Part shown: in pieces, positions 10,600 to 20,345 of the stretch
How the letters are laid out: the number at the start of each line of letters is the position of its first letter
Numbering within the stretch: the first letter of the stretch is position 1
Origin: Thysanoteuthis rhombus
Lineage: Eukaryota; Mollusca; Cephalopoda; Oegopsida; Thysanoteuthidae
Assembly (NCBI GenBank): GCA_963457665.1
Contig: OY735237.1
Span: 5,092,832-5,156,831 of the forward strand
Length of the DNA: 64,000 bases
Direction: 5' to 3'
Notes under the pieces: generated by a model
Databases searched by the model: none
What the model saw: the letters and a program-made list of their open reading frames with translations, nothing else
Told to the model about the DNA's origin: nothing
Program-made: the position numbers and the translations under genes

Positions 10600-11440
10600 G
10601 TTTATATTAAAAAAAAATAATATCACTATGTTGGTAGTAATTGTAAATTTTAGAAGTATGTTATACTCCAGCTGTTTCTACTGATCTTACTCTATTAAGC
10701 TATATCTACTTATTAATGATGTGAATCTGATGACCTTTATTTACTGTGAATGACGCTTTTGACCATATGTGACACAAACAAAAAACCTTACTCTTTTGAA
10801 TATGATCAGCCTGAAAGGAAAAAAATAATTGGTTCGAGGGTGGAGGATAACATGATAATCAATTCTTAATGTCAATGATATTATTCTGCTTGTTACTATC
10901 AGTGTTCAAATGTTACACTTGATTAATAACATATGGGGAAGTTTTGGTTGAGAGAGATCAGAAGAGACAGGTAGTTTACTGAGGGTAGGAAGATTGTTGC
11001 CTATGAAATTAATCCATGTTTTTATAACATTTAGATAAAAACATGGATAGGCTATGAAGATTGGAAGGGAGAGAATAAGAAGATACAGTTGAGGGGTAAG
11101 AGAAAAGCACAGGTATGAAATCATTTTAGTTTTCAATGCCCATGGAATTTCCATAGGTCCATCTACTTGAATAAGAAATTATTTCAGATATGTCTAACAT
11201 CTCAAAGTCACTTTGTCTGTCCCCTGTTAGCTGATGTCATTTTATTTTTTTAATCAATTCTTGTGATAGGAAAATGATATTGGTAGTTTCCCTTTCTGTG
11301 GTATGTTCTTTTTTTTGTGATCAAAGAACTTATTCTTCTTTTTAATCAGTTCTTGAGATAGATATAAGAATTATGTCATCAGCATTCACAAGCATGGTGT
11401 TATATATTAAAATTGTTTTTTTTTAGCTGTGATTTTTAGT
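10600..11440. other. No recognised feature
   Basis: AT-rich sequence without convincing coding potential, repeat match or RNA gene. The minus-strand open frame at 10906-11154 has no recognisable motif. Confidence 0.4.
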
Positions 11441-11454
11441 TTACTTTCTAGTGG

Positions 11455-11750
11455 CCCTCCCCTTTCAGAGCCCCCCCCATTATCTGTACCTTTCAGAGCC
11501 CCCCGATTATTTGTACCTTTCAGAGCCCCCGATTATTTGTACCTTTCAGGGCCCCCCCATTATTTGTACCTTTCAGGGCCCCCCCATTATTTGTACCTTT
11601 CAGGGCCCCCCATTATTTGTACCTTTCAGAGCCCCCCATCATTTGTACCTTTCAGAGCCCCCATTATCTGTACCTTTCAGAGCCCCCCATTATCTGTACC
11701 TTTCAGAGCCCCCCCCCTCTCCAGTTCTACTTTCACTGCACCCCCCCCCA
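11455..11750. repeat. C-rich minisatellite, about ten 26-28-bp units
   Basis: The unit is roughly CCCCCCATTATTTGTACC followed by TTTCAGAG. TTTCAG occurs ten times. Units differ mainly in the number of C residues (five to eight), so the reading frame slips between units and all three forward frames stay open. This explains the proline-rich open frames at 11429-11776 and 11451-11792, which are not genes. The complementary strand carries regularly spaced G-runs. Confidence 0.9.
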
Positions 11751-12350
11751 ATCTGCGATTTCCCTTACAGTGGTAAGTGGGCACATCATTAGAAATTTGT
11801 CCTTGTTCCTCTAGTCTACCCTGTTAACTTAAATTGTACCCAAATGTACTACTAAAGATTGTTGCCTTTTTGGAAAAAAATTCTTCCTTTTTATTATGTT
11901 TTTCCATTTGTATTGTACTTTTCTGAATAGCACACCATAAAAGGTTCACAAGGAAAGCTCATGTTGGCCACGAGCCATCTTTACAAAGGAAAAAGGCCAA
12001 TTAATTAAAAATTCTTTTCTGTTCATTATCAGATGAATTAAAATTGGGTTGAACTTAGGCAGAATTCTTTTGTGTGAGAATAATTACCAGGCTAAGGTTT
12101 TTTTTAAAGCCAGCCATTGGGGAAAGACCTTTGGTCAATGGAGAAAAGGACAGAGAATCTACATAGAATATATACAAAGTGAAGAGGATAATGTTTAATT
12201 GCTTTCGATAGGACAGGCAGATAACAACATGTTCATTTGTTCCTTCGTTATAATTCAGAATATCTTTCCAGAATAAAAGCATCTCATATTGTTGAATCTG
12301 TGGCATCGTTCACAGACATATTGATCTGTTTTCGACTTCCGATCAAACTT
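11751..12350. other. No recognised feature
   Basis: AT-rich sequence with no supported gene. The short minus-strand open frame near 12055-12306 has no recognisable motif. Confidence 0.35.
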
Positions 12351-12353
12351 CCA

Positions 12354-13270
12354 CATGGTTTGTCTGGAAAGTATCCAGCTATTTTAAATATCTCGAGAAC
12401 CGGTGGCGTTGATGTAACTTGGCAATGACTCAGTGGGGACCCCACTGTACATACATGAACAGACAGTCTCCTATCGAGTTTCTCAGTCATTGAATGAGCT
12501 TGTGCATTCTGGACTGTCTCATTCATAATGTCTATACTTTAAAGAAGGGTCATTAACATTCAAAGAGTTTTTTGGACACTTAAACTCTTCTTGTTTTGGC
12601 TGATCCATTCCCTGCGAATGCTTTTGGAAACTGAAAAAAATCAAGGAGACCGCCCTGCATTAAGATGCTGACTGAATGTATGTCAGACTAGTGTAGAGTT
12701 CAACCTGATGTGGCTTCTGCTACTCGACGGGTACAAGGTATAGAAATCCAGGCCTAACAAGGGAAGGAAAAGATATCACCTGTATCAAATATTATCGCAA
12801 TGATACCATTGGAAACATTACTGTTTACCACTATCACGTTCGGATAGTACACATAATGAGAGCTGTAGATTGGCTGAAACATTGCGTTAATCCAAACAAA
12901 GTTTCAATAGTCAGAAAAAATTCTTTGAACATTCGCAATGACTGAGCAAGTAAGTCATTCTTCAAGTCTCATGCGGATGGTGTTAGTAAAACATCCCACC
13001 ACTCAGGTCTATCAGCCTCTCTATACTCAAGATTTGGCTTTGTGCAACTTTCCCAAAGAGATCATAGACTATGGATGACATTATGGAGAATGTGACAAAG
13101 CAGCTGATGGCGATTCTAAAAGAGGACTGTCAATTATTTTAAAAAGTTTAAGGGATGATGATATAAGTGTGTGAGGTACTGAGAGGAGTACTTTGAAAGT
13201 GTTATTGCTCTAGTTCGGCTATTTTTTTGGTTAAGATAAATGACCAGATACTCTCTAGACAGACCTCGTA
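12354..13270 (+). pseudogene. Mariner relic with both ends and a decayed transposase 3' half
   Basis: The left end (GTTTGTCTGGAAAGTATCC, from 12356) and the right end (GATACTCTCTAGACAGACCT, ending at 13270) are inverted repeats of the family at 10.1 kb. Near 13000 the frame reads VYQPLYTQDLALCNFPKEII, which corresponds to the mariner PPYSPDLAPCDF..FPK catalytic motif. The last Asp of the triad is changed to Asn (CNF). It continues with MENVTKQLMAILKEDCQLF, the C-terminal helix region, then a decayed terminus. The region 12600-12900 could not be matched to mariner and may be secondary sequence. It is dead by stops, frameshifts and loss of catalytic residues. Confidence 0.8.
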
Positions 13271-13590
13271 AAAAATGTAAATCTAATTCATAAGGCCACA
13301 TTTTTGTCAGCCTGTCATCTTGATATAACGTAGCAAGTATTTATTCTCTTTGTTTTCCTTCCCAGAGTCAACCATGAAAGTTAAAGCCTTGAAAAAGCTG
13401 TCTGTGTTATCAAAAATGAAAAGCAAAAATTTGAAAGTAGATTATCAAATAGTAATCTTGAGAAAGATCATTTTTAGATACTTTTGAAGTAAACAAAAGT
13501 AACGTCAAGTTTTTGTCACTAGCAATATTAAATACTGTTACTAGAGCTTGATAAAATGGATAAGAATGTGAATGAAAAAATCTATAAGTC

Positions 13591-13920
13591 CCCGTCATGG
13601 TCAATAATTGGACAACCATGGCGTCAAATTCAAAGTCATGCAAAAAAATTCAATCAAAGACTATGGTTGAAATAATTTCTATTTATGACATCTATGGTCT
13701 GAAAAAAATGGTCTAAAAAGCATTTTTTCCAAAAATCAAGAAAAAACATTTTTAGAATGGGTCATAGGGAGTACTGATACCAACTCTTAAGTCTATTGCC
13801 AAAACAGTATGGTCAAGAGCACTAGGATGAGCAAGAAAAAACAAACTACATAAACAAACACATACAAGTATGAAAAAAGGATATAATCCTTCGCCATCTT
13901 AGATGGCTACTATTGTTCAG
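13591..13920 (-). repeat. Family E interspersed repeat
   Basis: It aligns with 32962-33350: CAATAATTGGACAACC, AAATTCAATCAAAG, a block of AAAAAGCATTTTTTCC, AAACATTTTTAG, AACAGTATGG, AGCACT, AACAAACACATA and finally GATGGCTACTATTGTTCA. A third, partial copy lies in the opposite orientation at 50.7 kb. It is non-coding with no termini resolved. Strand is arbitrary, set opposite to the 50.7-kb copy. Confidence 0.7.
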
Positions 13921-13959
13921 TTACTAATTGTTCATGAAATTTTATATGCAGATGTAATA

Positions 13960-14200
13960 GTTATTATCTTGATTTTTTTTATTAGATGAAACTTTGTCAA
14001 GCATCATTAATTCTTTATTAGTATTTTTTTCATCTTAATTCAAGTTGCTTTTTATCACAACTATTCAGACTGTCATTCTACGTCTATTAGTAAACATTGC
14101 AGATTCGAAATAAAGATAAAAGCTCTCTGTGAGACTTGAACTGAAACCCCTTGACTCAATTGCTGAAGTGAGTAATTTTTGGCAGAAGATAAAATTTAAC
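13960..14200 (-). mobile_element. tRNA-headed SINE, family L (degraded)
   Basis: It is similar to 61890-62110: TTTTTTTCATCTTAATT, a GCTTTTTATCACAAC block, then a decayed reverse-strand tRNA head around GACTTGAACTGAAACCC. The B-box counterpart is recognisable; the A box is poor. A further loose repeat of its body follows at 14200-14260. Confidence 0.45.
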
Positions 14201-14899
14201 CATATTAACTTATTTCTTATTTCAGTCGCTTTTAATCACAACTTTTATGTAAAAACTAAGATGAAGGTAAATAGTAGTCTAAAAGTTAGTAATAATAATA
14301 ATTGTATCTTTATTCTTGCCGATATAAAAATTCACTTCCAATTTTCTGATTTTGATTTGCTTTGAAAAATCTGGCTGAAGATCAAAGAATTTGTAATAAC
14401 GATGCAAACAAGATTGGAAATAGTCAGGCAATAATATTATCCAAGGGACTGAAAAATCCCTGTTCAGCCAACACCACTTGAAAGATCCACCAATGAAAAC
14501 AGAATCAAAATCAATATGTACTTGAGTCAAAATATAGATTCAGTCTTTCTAGCCATTACCAGAGGTCATCATTGTCAAGGATCTGATTTATGGCCACGGT
14601 CGATACTGATCATAATTTGGTGCTTCATTAAAACAGTGATTGGTATAAAAAGATGGAAGGTTCGCAAATACTTTTGCGATCAAGGTTTTGGATGCCTACC
14701 ATAGTGTGATGATTGAGGGAGTTTATCACACAGATCATTCACTAATTGAGTAAGTGCAGTCCTCACTGGATCCCCCCATTGTTTTTTGTTGTTATTTTCC
14801 CTGTAGACTCTTTGTAAAACGTAGGGTTGCATAACAGTTTCAATAGCAAGTAAGTTTTACATGGTGAAATTGCTAGCTACGTGCCTGAACTGGCTTACC

Positions 14900-15020
14900 T
14901 TAAAGGGCTGCCTTGCTGTTTACCCATAGCTTAGAGAGGAAGTGGATTCATGCTTTTCCAAAAGGCATTAGTGTAAAGTGAACATGTTCGCCAATTCTAT
15001 TTTCTGAGCTTGGGCCCCCT
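14900..15020 (-). mobile_element. Family I SINE fragment
   Basis: Words TTTACCCATAGCT, AGAGAGGAAGTGGATTCATG, TTTTCCAAAAGGCATTAG and GCCAATTCTATTTTCTG match the family I copy at 19.57-19.74 kb in the same orientation. Confidence 0.6.
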
Positions 15021-15233
15021 ATCATTATTGTTGTATTTCAGACGAAGCTAATTTCATTTATATATACTGGGAACCTGTCATACAGCATTAGTTTTATAAG
15101 TTGGCCTCATAGATCTACTGTGATGAGTCCAACCCTCACTTGCTGCCCAGTTAGTGTGGCCGTGTTCTAAATTTAGCTAAGCTTAGTAGATGGTTATAAC
15201 TCTATAGATCTGAATCTCAATAGAAATAGTAAA

Positions 15234-15530
15234 GAATCACTGTAGCCCTACAAATGGCCCAACCAACCAGCCAAGTGTGCTACAGATTTTTCTCTCTTTG
15301 CTCCTTTGTGTGAGTGTATCTGGATTCTCCTGGTCACATTTTTGGGACTACAACCATGAAAATTTGTTCACCTCTATACACTAGCTAAAAATGTATTTTT
15401 TTTCCAAAATCTTCTGCTAGTATTTTTTCTAGATGAAAGATCTATTTAAAAAAAAATTTTTTTTTAGATGATTAGTTTTGGTACATGTGTGGGCTACAGT
15501 GATTCATTTATGTGAGGTACGGATATCTAT
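15234..15530 (+). repeat. Family D interspersed repeat
   Basis: It starts at GAATCACTGTAGCCC and continues ACCAACCAGCCAAGTG, GCTACAGATTTTTCTC, CTCCTGGTCACATTTTT, CTACAACCATGAAAATTTG and GATGATTAGTTTTGGTAC, ending ACAGTGATTCATTTATG. The same order is found at 25.98, 38.25 and 45.28 kb. A second partial copy of the right half follows at 15580-15710. It is non-coding and unclassified. Confidence 0.75.
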
Positions 15531-15579
15531 ATTAAATCTGCCAAAAGATGTGATAACATTGGTTAATCTTTCACTTTAA

Positions 15580-15710
15580 GTATTTCATGCCCAAATCTTG
15601 TGCTGGAATTTTCTTGATAATTGTAGATAAAAGATGTATTCTTTAGATAATTAGTTGTGGTGCACAAACAGGCTACAGTGATTCATTTATGTGAAGTATA
15701 GATATTACTT
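15580..15710 (+). repeat. Family D, duplicated right half
   Basis: CATGCCCAAATCTTGTGCTG, TTGATAATTGTAGAT and AGGCTACAGTGATTCATTTA repeat the right half of the adjacent family D copy, in the same orientation. Confidence 0.65.
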
Positions 15711-15748
15711 TTAATGCTGATGATGTTCTCTTCTCTTTGTTTATATAT

Positions 15749-16497
15749 GAGGTGTGATTGGAAAGGAGCCAACTATTCAGAATATCTCAACAAATGCTTA
15801 TATCGCCTCAATGTAACTTGACAACCAATCAGAGGGACCTTACTGTGAATGTGGGAACAGATACTCAACCTTAGGGTTACTCAGTCGGCAGTAAAAGACC
15901 ATTGAGTAAACTAATGTGTTGTGTGACTGTTGGATTCACAATGACCTTGCGAGTTATTCTTCACGTCTTGTGCTGGGTTCTTTTGGCAAAGCATTACATC
16001 ACAAGGGTTTACAGTCCAGATCGGGATCCCAGCAACTTCTAGATTATTGCTGTTGAAAGGGAGGATATTCCAGATTGATGACAAGATTAAAAAGAACATA
16101 GTGAGGCATTTTATTGCGAAAACTAGAAGGGATACTAGGATAAGTTTTTGAGGCCCCAAGGGGTGTACTTTGAAGGGGATTAAGATGCCAGTGTCGTAGG
16201 CTATCATTTTGTTAATGTCAGTTAGTTTGGTTTTCCTCATAAGTTGTACAAGGTTTGTCCGGAAAGTACCCATCTGACAAGACTGGCTGCTTCAGGGTTA
16301 AACTCAACTCAACTCTGACTACATTGGTGAAGCCTGTACACTGTAACATATACAGAAATAGAAAAAAAATAACCATTTCAGGGATAAGTTTTTGAGGTCC
16401 CAAGGAGTGTACTCTGAAGGGGATTAAGGTGCCAGTGTAGTAGGCTATTATTTTGTTAATGTCAGTTGGTTGGGTACTTTCCGGACAAACCTCGTAC
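15749..16497 (+). pseudogene. Mariner relic, 5' end and C-terminus, with duplicated 3' end
   Basis: The left end (GAGGTGTGATTGGAAAGG) is a decayed copy of the family terminal repeat. A short start region with ATGACC follows. The C-terminus reads approximately EN, stop, KGY, stop, DKFLRPQGVYFEGD (YFEGD at 16166-16180), the conserved mariner ending. The 3' end has been tandemly duplicated: the second copy (YSEGD at 16410-16424) leads to the outward terminal repeat GGGTACTTTCCGGACAAACC ending near 16495. In the first copy that terminal segment is inverted. The central transposase is deleted. The minus-strand open frames over this region are shadows. Confidence 0.8.
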
Positions 16498-16622
16498 AAC
16501 TTATGAGGAAAACCAATCTGATAAGACTGGCTGCTTCAGGGTCAAACTCAACTCAACTTTGACTCTATTGGTGAAGCCTGTACACTAACATGTACAGAAA
16601 TAGAGAAAAATAACAATTTCAG
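16138..16622. repeat. Tandem duplication (two units of about 242 bp) with a 44-bp internal inversion
   Basis: Unit 1 is 16138-16381 and unit 2 is 16382-16622; both begin GGATAAGTTTTTGAGG and end AACCATTTCAG or AACAATTTCAG. They align throughout except for one stretch: 16229-16272 in unit 1 is the reverse complement of 16471-16514 in unit 2, with a single mismatch. The stretch holds the mariner terminal repeat plus flanking DNA. Unit 2 has the orientation expected for a mariner 3' end. Confidence 0.9.
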
Positions 16623-16659
16623 CAACTAGTTGGAATGTTTAAAAAAGCAATATAGACTG

Positions 16660-16860
16660 TTCTCCCTACTCATTGAGGGGAGTGTGTGTATGAAATTTCA
16701 AGTCTTTCTAATTAATGTTAAGGTTTATACGCATGACATGCACATAGATAGAAAAACACAACTATATTGACTAAGCTGACTTAGAAAAAAAAAGAAGTTT
16801 TTTCTCCTCATTGACAGGAGGGTGTGTGCAAAATTTCTTCAATGAACTGTTAGGGTTGAG
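16660..16860. repeat. Family K repeat, two adjacent partial copies
   Basis: The words CTCATTGAGGGGAGTGTGTG, ATGAAATTTCAAGT and CTCATTGACAGGAGGGTGTG, GCAAAATTTC mark two adjacent copies. Similar sequence occurs near 51.38 and 52.69 kb, each time close to a family B copy, so K may be a variant or companion of B. From 16861 to 17156 nothing is recognised; the Lys/Glu-rich minus-strand open frames there are low complexity. Confidence 0.5.
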
Positions 16861-17156
16861 TAGAGAAGAAATGAAAAGAATTATAGTAAATATGAAAAAG
16901 AGAGAAGTTGTTGGAAGGAACTCTAATTTCAAAATTCTGGTTATCAACATCAGATAATTCAGCATCCATAGCTTCTCTTTCTTTCTTTCTTGTCTTTTTT
17001 CCCCGCTCTTTCTTCTTATCTTTCTCAGATTCATGACATGGGAATAGAATCCCTCTTCCTCTTCTCTCTCTATTAATCATTTAGATTTTATAATCGCATC
17101 TTAACTTTCCAAACTGAACTTGATGTTATTGTTGTTAGATAGGAAAATAAGTCAAC

Positions 17157-17171
17157 TCCAATAGAAGGAGT
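17157..17171 (+). other. Left 15-bp target-site duplication of the fold-back element
   Basis: TCCAATAGAAGGAGT is repeated exactly at 17565-17579 and brackets the element between them. Confidence 0.8.
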
Positions 17172-17564
17172 GTTTCTCTGAACTTTTGAGATGAGGTATT
17201 ATTATTTCTATTATTATTCGGACTATCCTCATCTTGGTTGTTTTTTATACAACATTTCGGCTGTTGTACTCTACGGCCTCCATATGGACACATAACGTAG
17301 TGGTTACAGAATCAGACAGAATTACTGCAAGTAATCAAATGGTTCTAGGTTCAATCCCAGTGTGAGACAATAATAATTTGAAAATACTACTACTGCTAAG
17401 AGGGGAGTGCGGTCAATATACCCCCGTCGGTTAAATAAAGGGGTCGGTTCGTTACTTCCCCACACCTACCAGATGATACCTGATGAAGGCCGTAGAGTAC
17501 AACGGCCGAAACATTGTATGAAAAACAACCAAGATGAGGATAGTCTGAATAATGATAGAAATAA
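17172..17564 (+). mobile_element. Fold-back retrozyme-like element with tRNA-like module (copy 1)
   Basis: The element starts GTTTCTCTGAAC and ends GATAGAAATAA or AAT, flanked by identical 15-bp repeats. The left arm (about 17206-17280) and the right arm (about 17483-17562) are inverted copies carrying TTGGTTGTTTTT, CAACATTTCGGC and TACTCTACGGCC. The inner left arm is replaced by a tRNA-like stretch (about 17287-17370) with A-box-like ACGTAGTGGTTACAG and B-box-like GGTTCTAGGTTCAATCCC. The right arm holds a hammerhead-like core at 17480-17519. A second copy at 37712-38110 shares both ends. It resembles metazoan retrozymes (small non-autonomous elements bearing hammerheads and thought to use Penelope machinery); that assignment is inference. 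Confidence 0.7.
17475..17522 (+). ncRNA. Hammerhead-like ribozyme core, minimal type I layout
   Basis: CTGATGA (17480-17486) is followed by a perfect 6-bp stem II, GGCCGT (17488-17493) with ACGGCC (17502-17507), then GAAAC (17508-17512). ATAC just before CTGATGA can pair with GTAT at 17516-17519, giving a 4-bp stem I. Stem III is minimal (ACAUU, likely decayed from ACGUU), as in the short hammerheads described in Penelope-like elements. Predicted cleavage would follow U at 17515. One departure from the canonical fold is an unpaired A at 17487 between CTGATGA and stem II, so activity is doubtful. Confidence 0.45.
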
Positions 17565-17579
17565 TCCAATAGAAGGAGT
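17565..17579 (+). other. Right 15-bp target-site duplication of the fold-back element
   Basis: An exact repeat of 17157-17171. Confidence 0.8.
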
Positions 17580-17624
17580 TTGACTAAAAACTTCTGTCTA
17601 TGGGATGCGGGATCATCAGTATAC

Positions 17625-17725
17625 ATAGATTTTTTTTTATCTTGGTTGTTTCTCTTTTTAACACAATGTTTTGGATGTCATACCCCATGACCTTCTTCAG
17701 ATGCATGGTGGGTTGGAAGGATGTG
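17625..17725 (-). repeat. Solo hammerhead-like/Penelope terminal motif relic
   Basis: On the minus strand CTGAAGAAGG, a spacer, then CCAAAACATTGTG and AAACAACCAAGAT match the right arm of the fold-back element in order, but stem II no longer pairs. The 94-codon open frame at 17671-17955 has no recognisable motif. Confidence 0.5.
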
Positions 17726-17978
17726 ATCACAAAAATGACACCGTGAAAGTCACCACCCACACCGTGGAATGGAAACATTCTGCCCTCATGCTTCGAAGGC
17801 GGTCCCCTATTCTATCATTCTACCCCGTCCCACACACATACACTTATAATACCTGCCCGAAGGAAGATGAGGACAACAGTCAGAAAAAAAATCTATGTAT
17901 AACAAATCTGAAGTTGTTCAAAATCAACCACAGAGGCAGAATCTTCTGGCACTGAGCACGTGCAACCGTAAAAGGATG

Positions 17979-18352
17979 AGGTCTGGTGAGTCACTTGATA
18001 GAAACTGTCATGTGACCAACATCTTTTGGCAGAACACCATGTTGAGGGTTATCAATCAAAAAATTATAAGAGGAGGTGATCAATGATTAAATTACTTTTC
18101 ACTCTTTTGTTGGATCACTGAAAAGTTTGAATTTTCAAAAAAACAAGTGGACACAAACTAGAGACCAATTTAGCATAAACTTACATTGTGAAATGAACTC
18201 CCACTAAAAAATCCATTTGAGGGAAATTTGAAAAAAACTCAAACTGTTTCTCCTAGATGTAATAAAGAGTGAATGTTTGAATTTTCAGCTCTCTAGCTTC
18301 ATCATAGCCAGACCAGCTTAAAAACTGAAGAAACCTGTTCTCAGGATGTAAT
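17979..18352 (+). repeat. Family B interspersed repeat, near full length
   Basis: It begins GAGGTCTGGTGAGTCACTTG, then AGAAACTGTCATGTGACC, GGTGATCAATGATTAAATTA, GATCACTGAAAAGTTTGAAT, AATTTAGCATAAACTTACAT, AGTGAATGTTTGAATTTTC, GCCAGACCAGCTTAAAAACT and GAAGAAACCTG. This order defines the family; ten copies or fragments lie in the window. It is non-coding. Confidence 0.8.
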
Positions 18353-18439
18353 GGGGAGAAAGAGATCCATTCTTTTTTTTTTTATCCTTCTTTTTTTTTT
18401 ACTTTAGTAATTTCTGTTATTATAATCCACTCCCAGCTG

Positions 18440-18790
18440 GCTAGGCCTGTCAAAGCTTCACCAGAGCTCATTAACCTTACACTCTAGTTACATATACCCT
18501 ACTCTGTCAGTTGCCTGCCTCTCATGATGCTGGAGGATGGTTTAGATTTTCCTGGTTTGAATTTCCGAGTTCGGGGTTGTTTGTCTCCTTCGTTGGTTAC
18601 CAACCAAGGCTGGAGAGCTCAGTTTGTATTATAAGTCACTCATAAGGGGGGGGGGGTCAATGTGTTCCCCAGAAGTATCAGTGTGAAGTAAATATAAACT
18701 GACCCAGTAGGAGTTAGAACTCAGTTTACCAATTCCATTTTCTGTGCTACTAACTGTTAGGCCTCCTGCACCTCTATAAAAGGAATGAAG
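18440..18790 (-). mobile_element. tRNA-headed SINE, family I
   Basis: On the minus strand the head reads GAGGTGCAGGAGGCCTAACA, AGTTAGTAGCACAGAAAATG, then a decayed B box CTGAGTTCTAACTCC. The body follows with AGCCTTGGTTGGTAACCAAC and CTCATAAGGGGGGGGGG on the other strand. The matching copy is 55.2-55.5 kb. From 18791 to 19190 no feature is recognised. Confidence 0.65.
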
Positions 18791-19189
18791 TCAATAAAAA
18801 GAGAAAAGCAGAACAGTGGCTGAATATTCCTCACCAGCCTTCACACGCAATCAATAAAAAGAACAAACTGTTACAACGATATAGGACTGCTGAGTTAGTT
18901 TCTAAAATTCTCTACAAGAGAATTGATTTTCCAGTGTCACTATTGTCTCACAAGATAGAGGGATGCTGGAGAGATAGCATAGAGGATAGAAGTAATAATA
19001 TGGCTAGGTTTTGATAGCTGCCAATCGAGTTGGACTCGAGCCAATCATGTCAGCTACAGAACCTATAAAAAGATCAATTTCTTCATCAAATTTCTGTGAG
19101 GTGGTACAATAGTTATCAACTTGGAAAATGGAATTATAGAACAGTGTTTGAATTCAAGTTGAAACTGTTTGTATCTCTTTTTTACTGAT

Positions 19190-19735
19190 GCTCTTTAGAA
19201 AGGCCCCAATTCAACTCTTCCCATACACAGGCCTATTGCCGGTCATCTAAGCAATAGAATGCCATGATGATGTCAGTTCTTCATATTTGAAGATGACAAT
19301 GGCTTCAGTTCTGAATAAACAGGGTCTGAAGTGATTTATGCATGACTTGGATTAAAGTGAGGGAAAGTTGCATGGACTGTCAGCCTCACTCTCTCATCCC
19401 TGTCTGCCTGGGTCCGAAGGAAACACACAGCCAGGACAGCTGGAGACAGGGATGCAGTGGATGGCAGGGGCACTCTGCATGTCACGCTGTGCTCTCTGCT
19501 CTCCACAATATGGTTTGAATTCAGAGCTGTGCATCTCCTAGATTGATAACCAACCATGGCAAGATAGCCAATTTACCTTGCTATTTACCCATAGCTGAGA
19601 GAAGAAGAGATAGATTCATGTCTTTCCAAAAGCATTAGGGTGAAATGAACACTCAGCCAGAGTTTGAACTCAGCTTGCCAATTCCATTCTCTGTGTCACC
19701 AACCATTTGGCTACACGCACCTCCTAATGCCATGA
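19190..19735 (-). mobile_element. Family I SINE, longer copy with divergent body
   Basis: The right part (19560-19735) has TTTACCCATAGCTGAGAG, TCTTTCCAAAAGCATTAGGG, GTTTGAACTCAGCTTGCC and a reverse-strand head ending GGAGGTGCGTGTAGCC. The left part carries TTGAAGATGACAATGGCTTC, also found at 43.39 kb beside another family I copy. The minus-strand open frame at 19336-19557 falls inside this repeat and is not a gene. Confidence 0.6.
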
Positions 19736-19830
19736 TAGTAGATGGAAGAAAGAATGGATAAGTCAGTACATAGGTAGTCAACTCTGCAATTATCATTATT
19801 CCTTACCAAGCAGTGTCAGCAATATAGCTG

Positions 19831-20259
19831 ACAGAAAACCATCAACCAAAACTATTAACATAGGTTTCATCAGTTTTCAAATGGGTCTGGCTGGCTGACT
19901 GGCTGGCTGGCTGGCTATCTATGTATGACGTGTACCGATCACAGTGTTGAAGCTGAAGGGCTGAAAATTTAAACATTCACTCCTCATTATGTTTATAAAA
20001 AATGTTTTTGATTCATTTTTTACCCCCCCCCCTTCACTTGAATGATACTTCAGAGATGGGTTCATTTTGCAATGTAACTTTATGCTAAATTGATACTTTT
20101 GTTTTTTCAAAAATTCAGACTTTTTTAGTGATCACTGCTCAAGCAAAAGGTGATAAAAGTAGCTCGATCACACCATATTTCAATTTTTTTAATTGATCAC
20201 CCCAACAAGGCATGCAGCTGAAAGGCGTTGCTTTCTTTTGAGTGTCTAGCCAAACCTGT
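19831..20259 (-). repeat. Family B interspersed repeat with (GGCT)n expansion
   Basis: This is a reverse-oriented family B copy, from AACCATCAACCAAAACTATT and GGTTTCATCAGTTTTCAAAT through TGAAAATTTAAACATTCACT, ATGCTAAATTGATACTTTTG and GATCACCCCAACA to CTAGCCAAACCTG. The normally short GGCTGGCTATG stretch has expanded to (GGCT)n at about 19886-19916. Confidence 0.8.
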
Positions 20260-20261
20260 AT

Positions 20262-20345
20262 TTGTTGCTTTTATCGCAATGTTTTGGCTGCTGCACCTTC
20301 CTGCCTTTCTCAGATGACTGCCTGCTGCTTTGAATTCAGCATCAT
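20262..20345 (-). repeat. Solo hammerhead-like/Penelope terminal motif relic
   Basis: On the minus strand it reads CTGAGAAAGGCAGG, spacer, GCAGCAGCCAAAACATTGCG, then ATAAAAGCAAC. The layout matches the fold-back right arm but the core has several substitutions. Confidence 0.45.

Noticed and set aside
11429..11814. Proline-rich repeat proteins of about 115 codons in three frames
   Set aside because: They come from the C-rich minisatellite, are open in all forward frames, and have no start context, domain or conservation to support coding.
15911..16499. Minus-strand frames of 120 and 93 codons
   Set aside because: They are antisense to the mariner relic and its tandem duplication; the plus strand carries the recognisable YFEGD ending.
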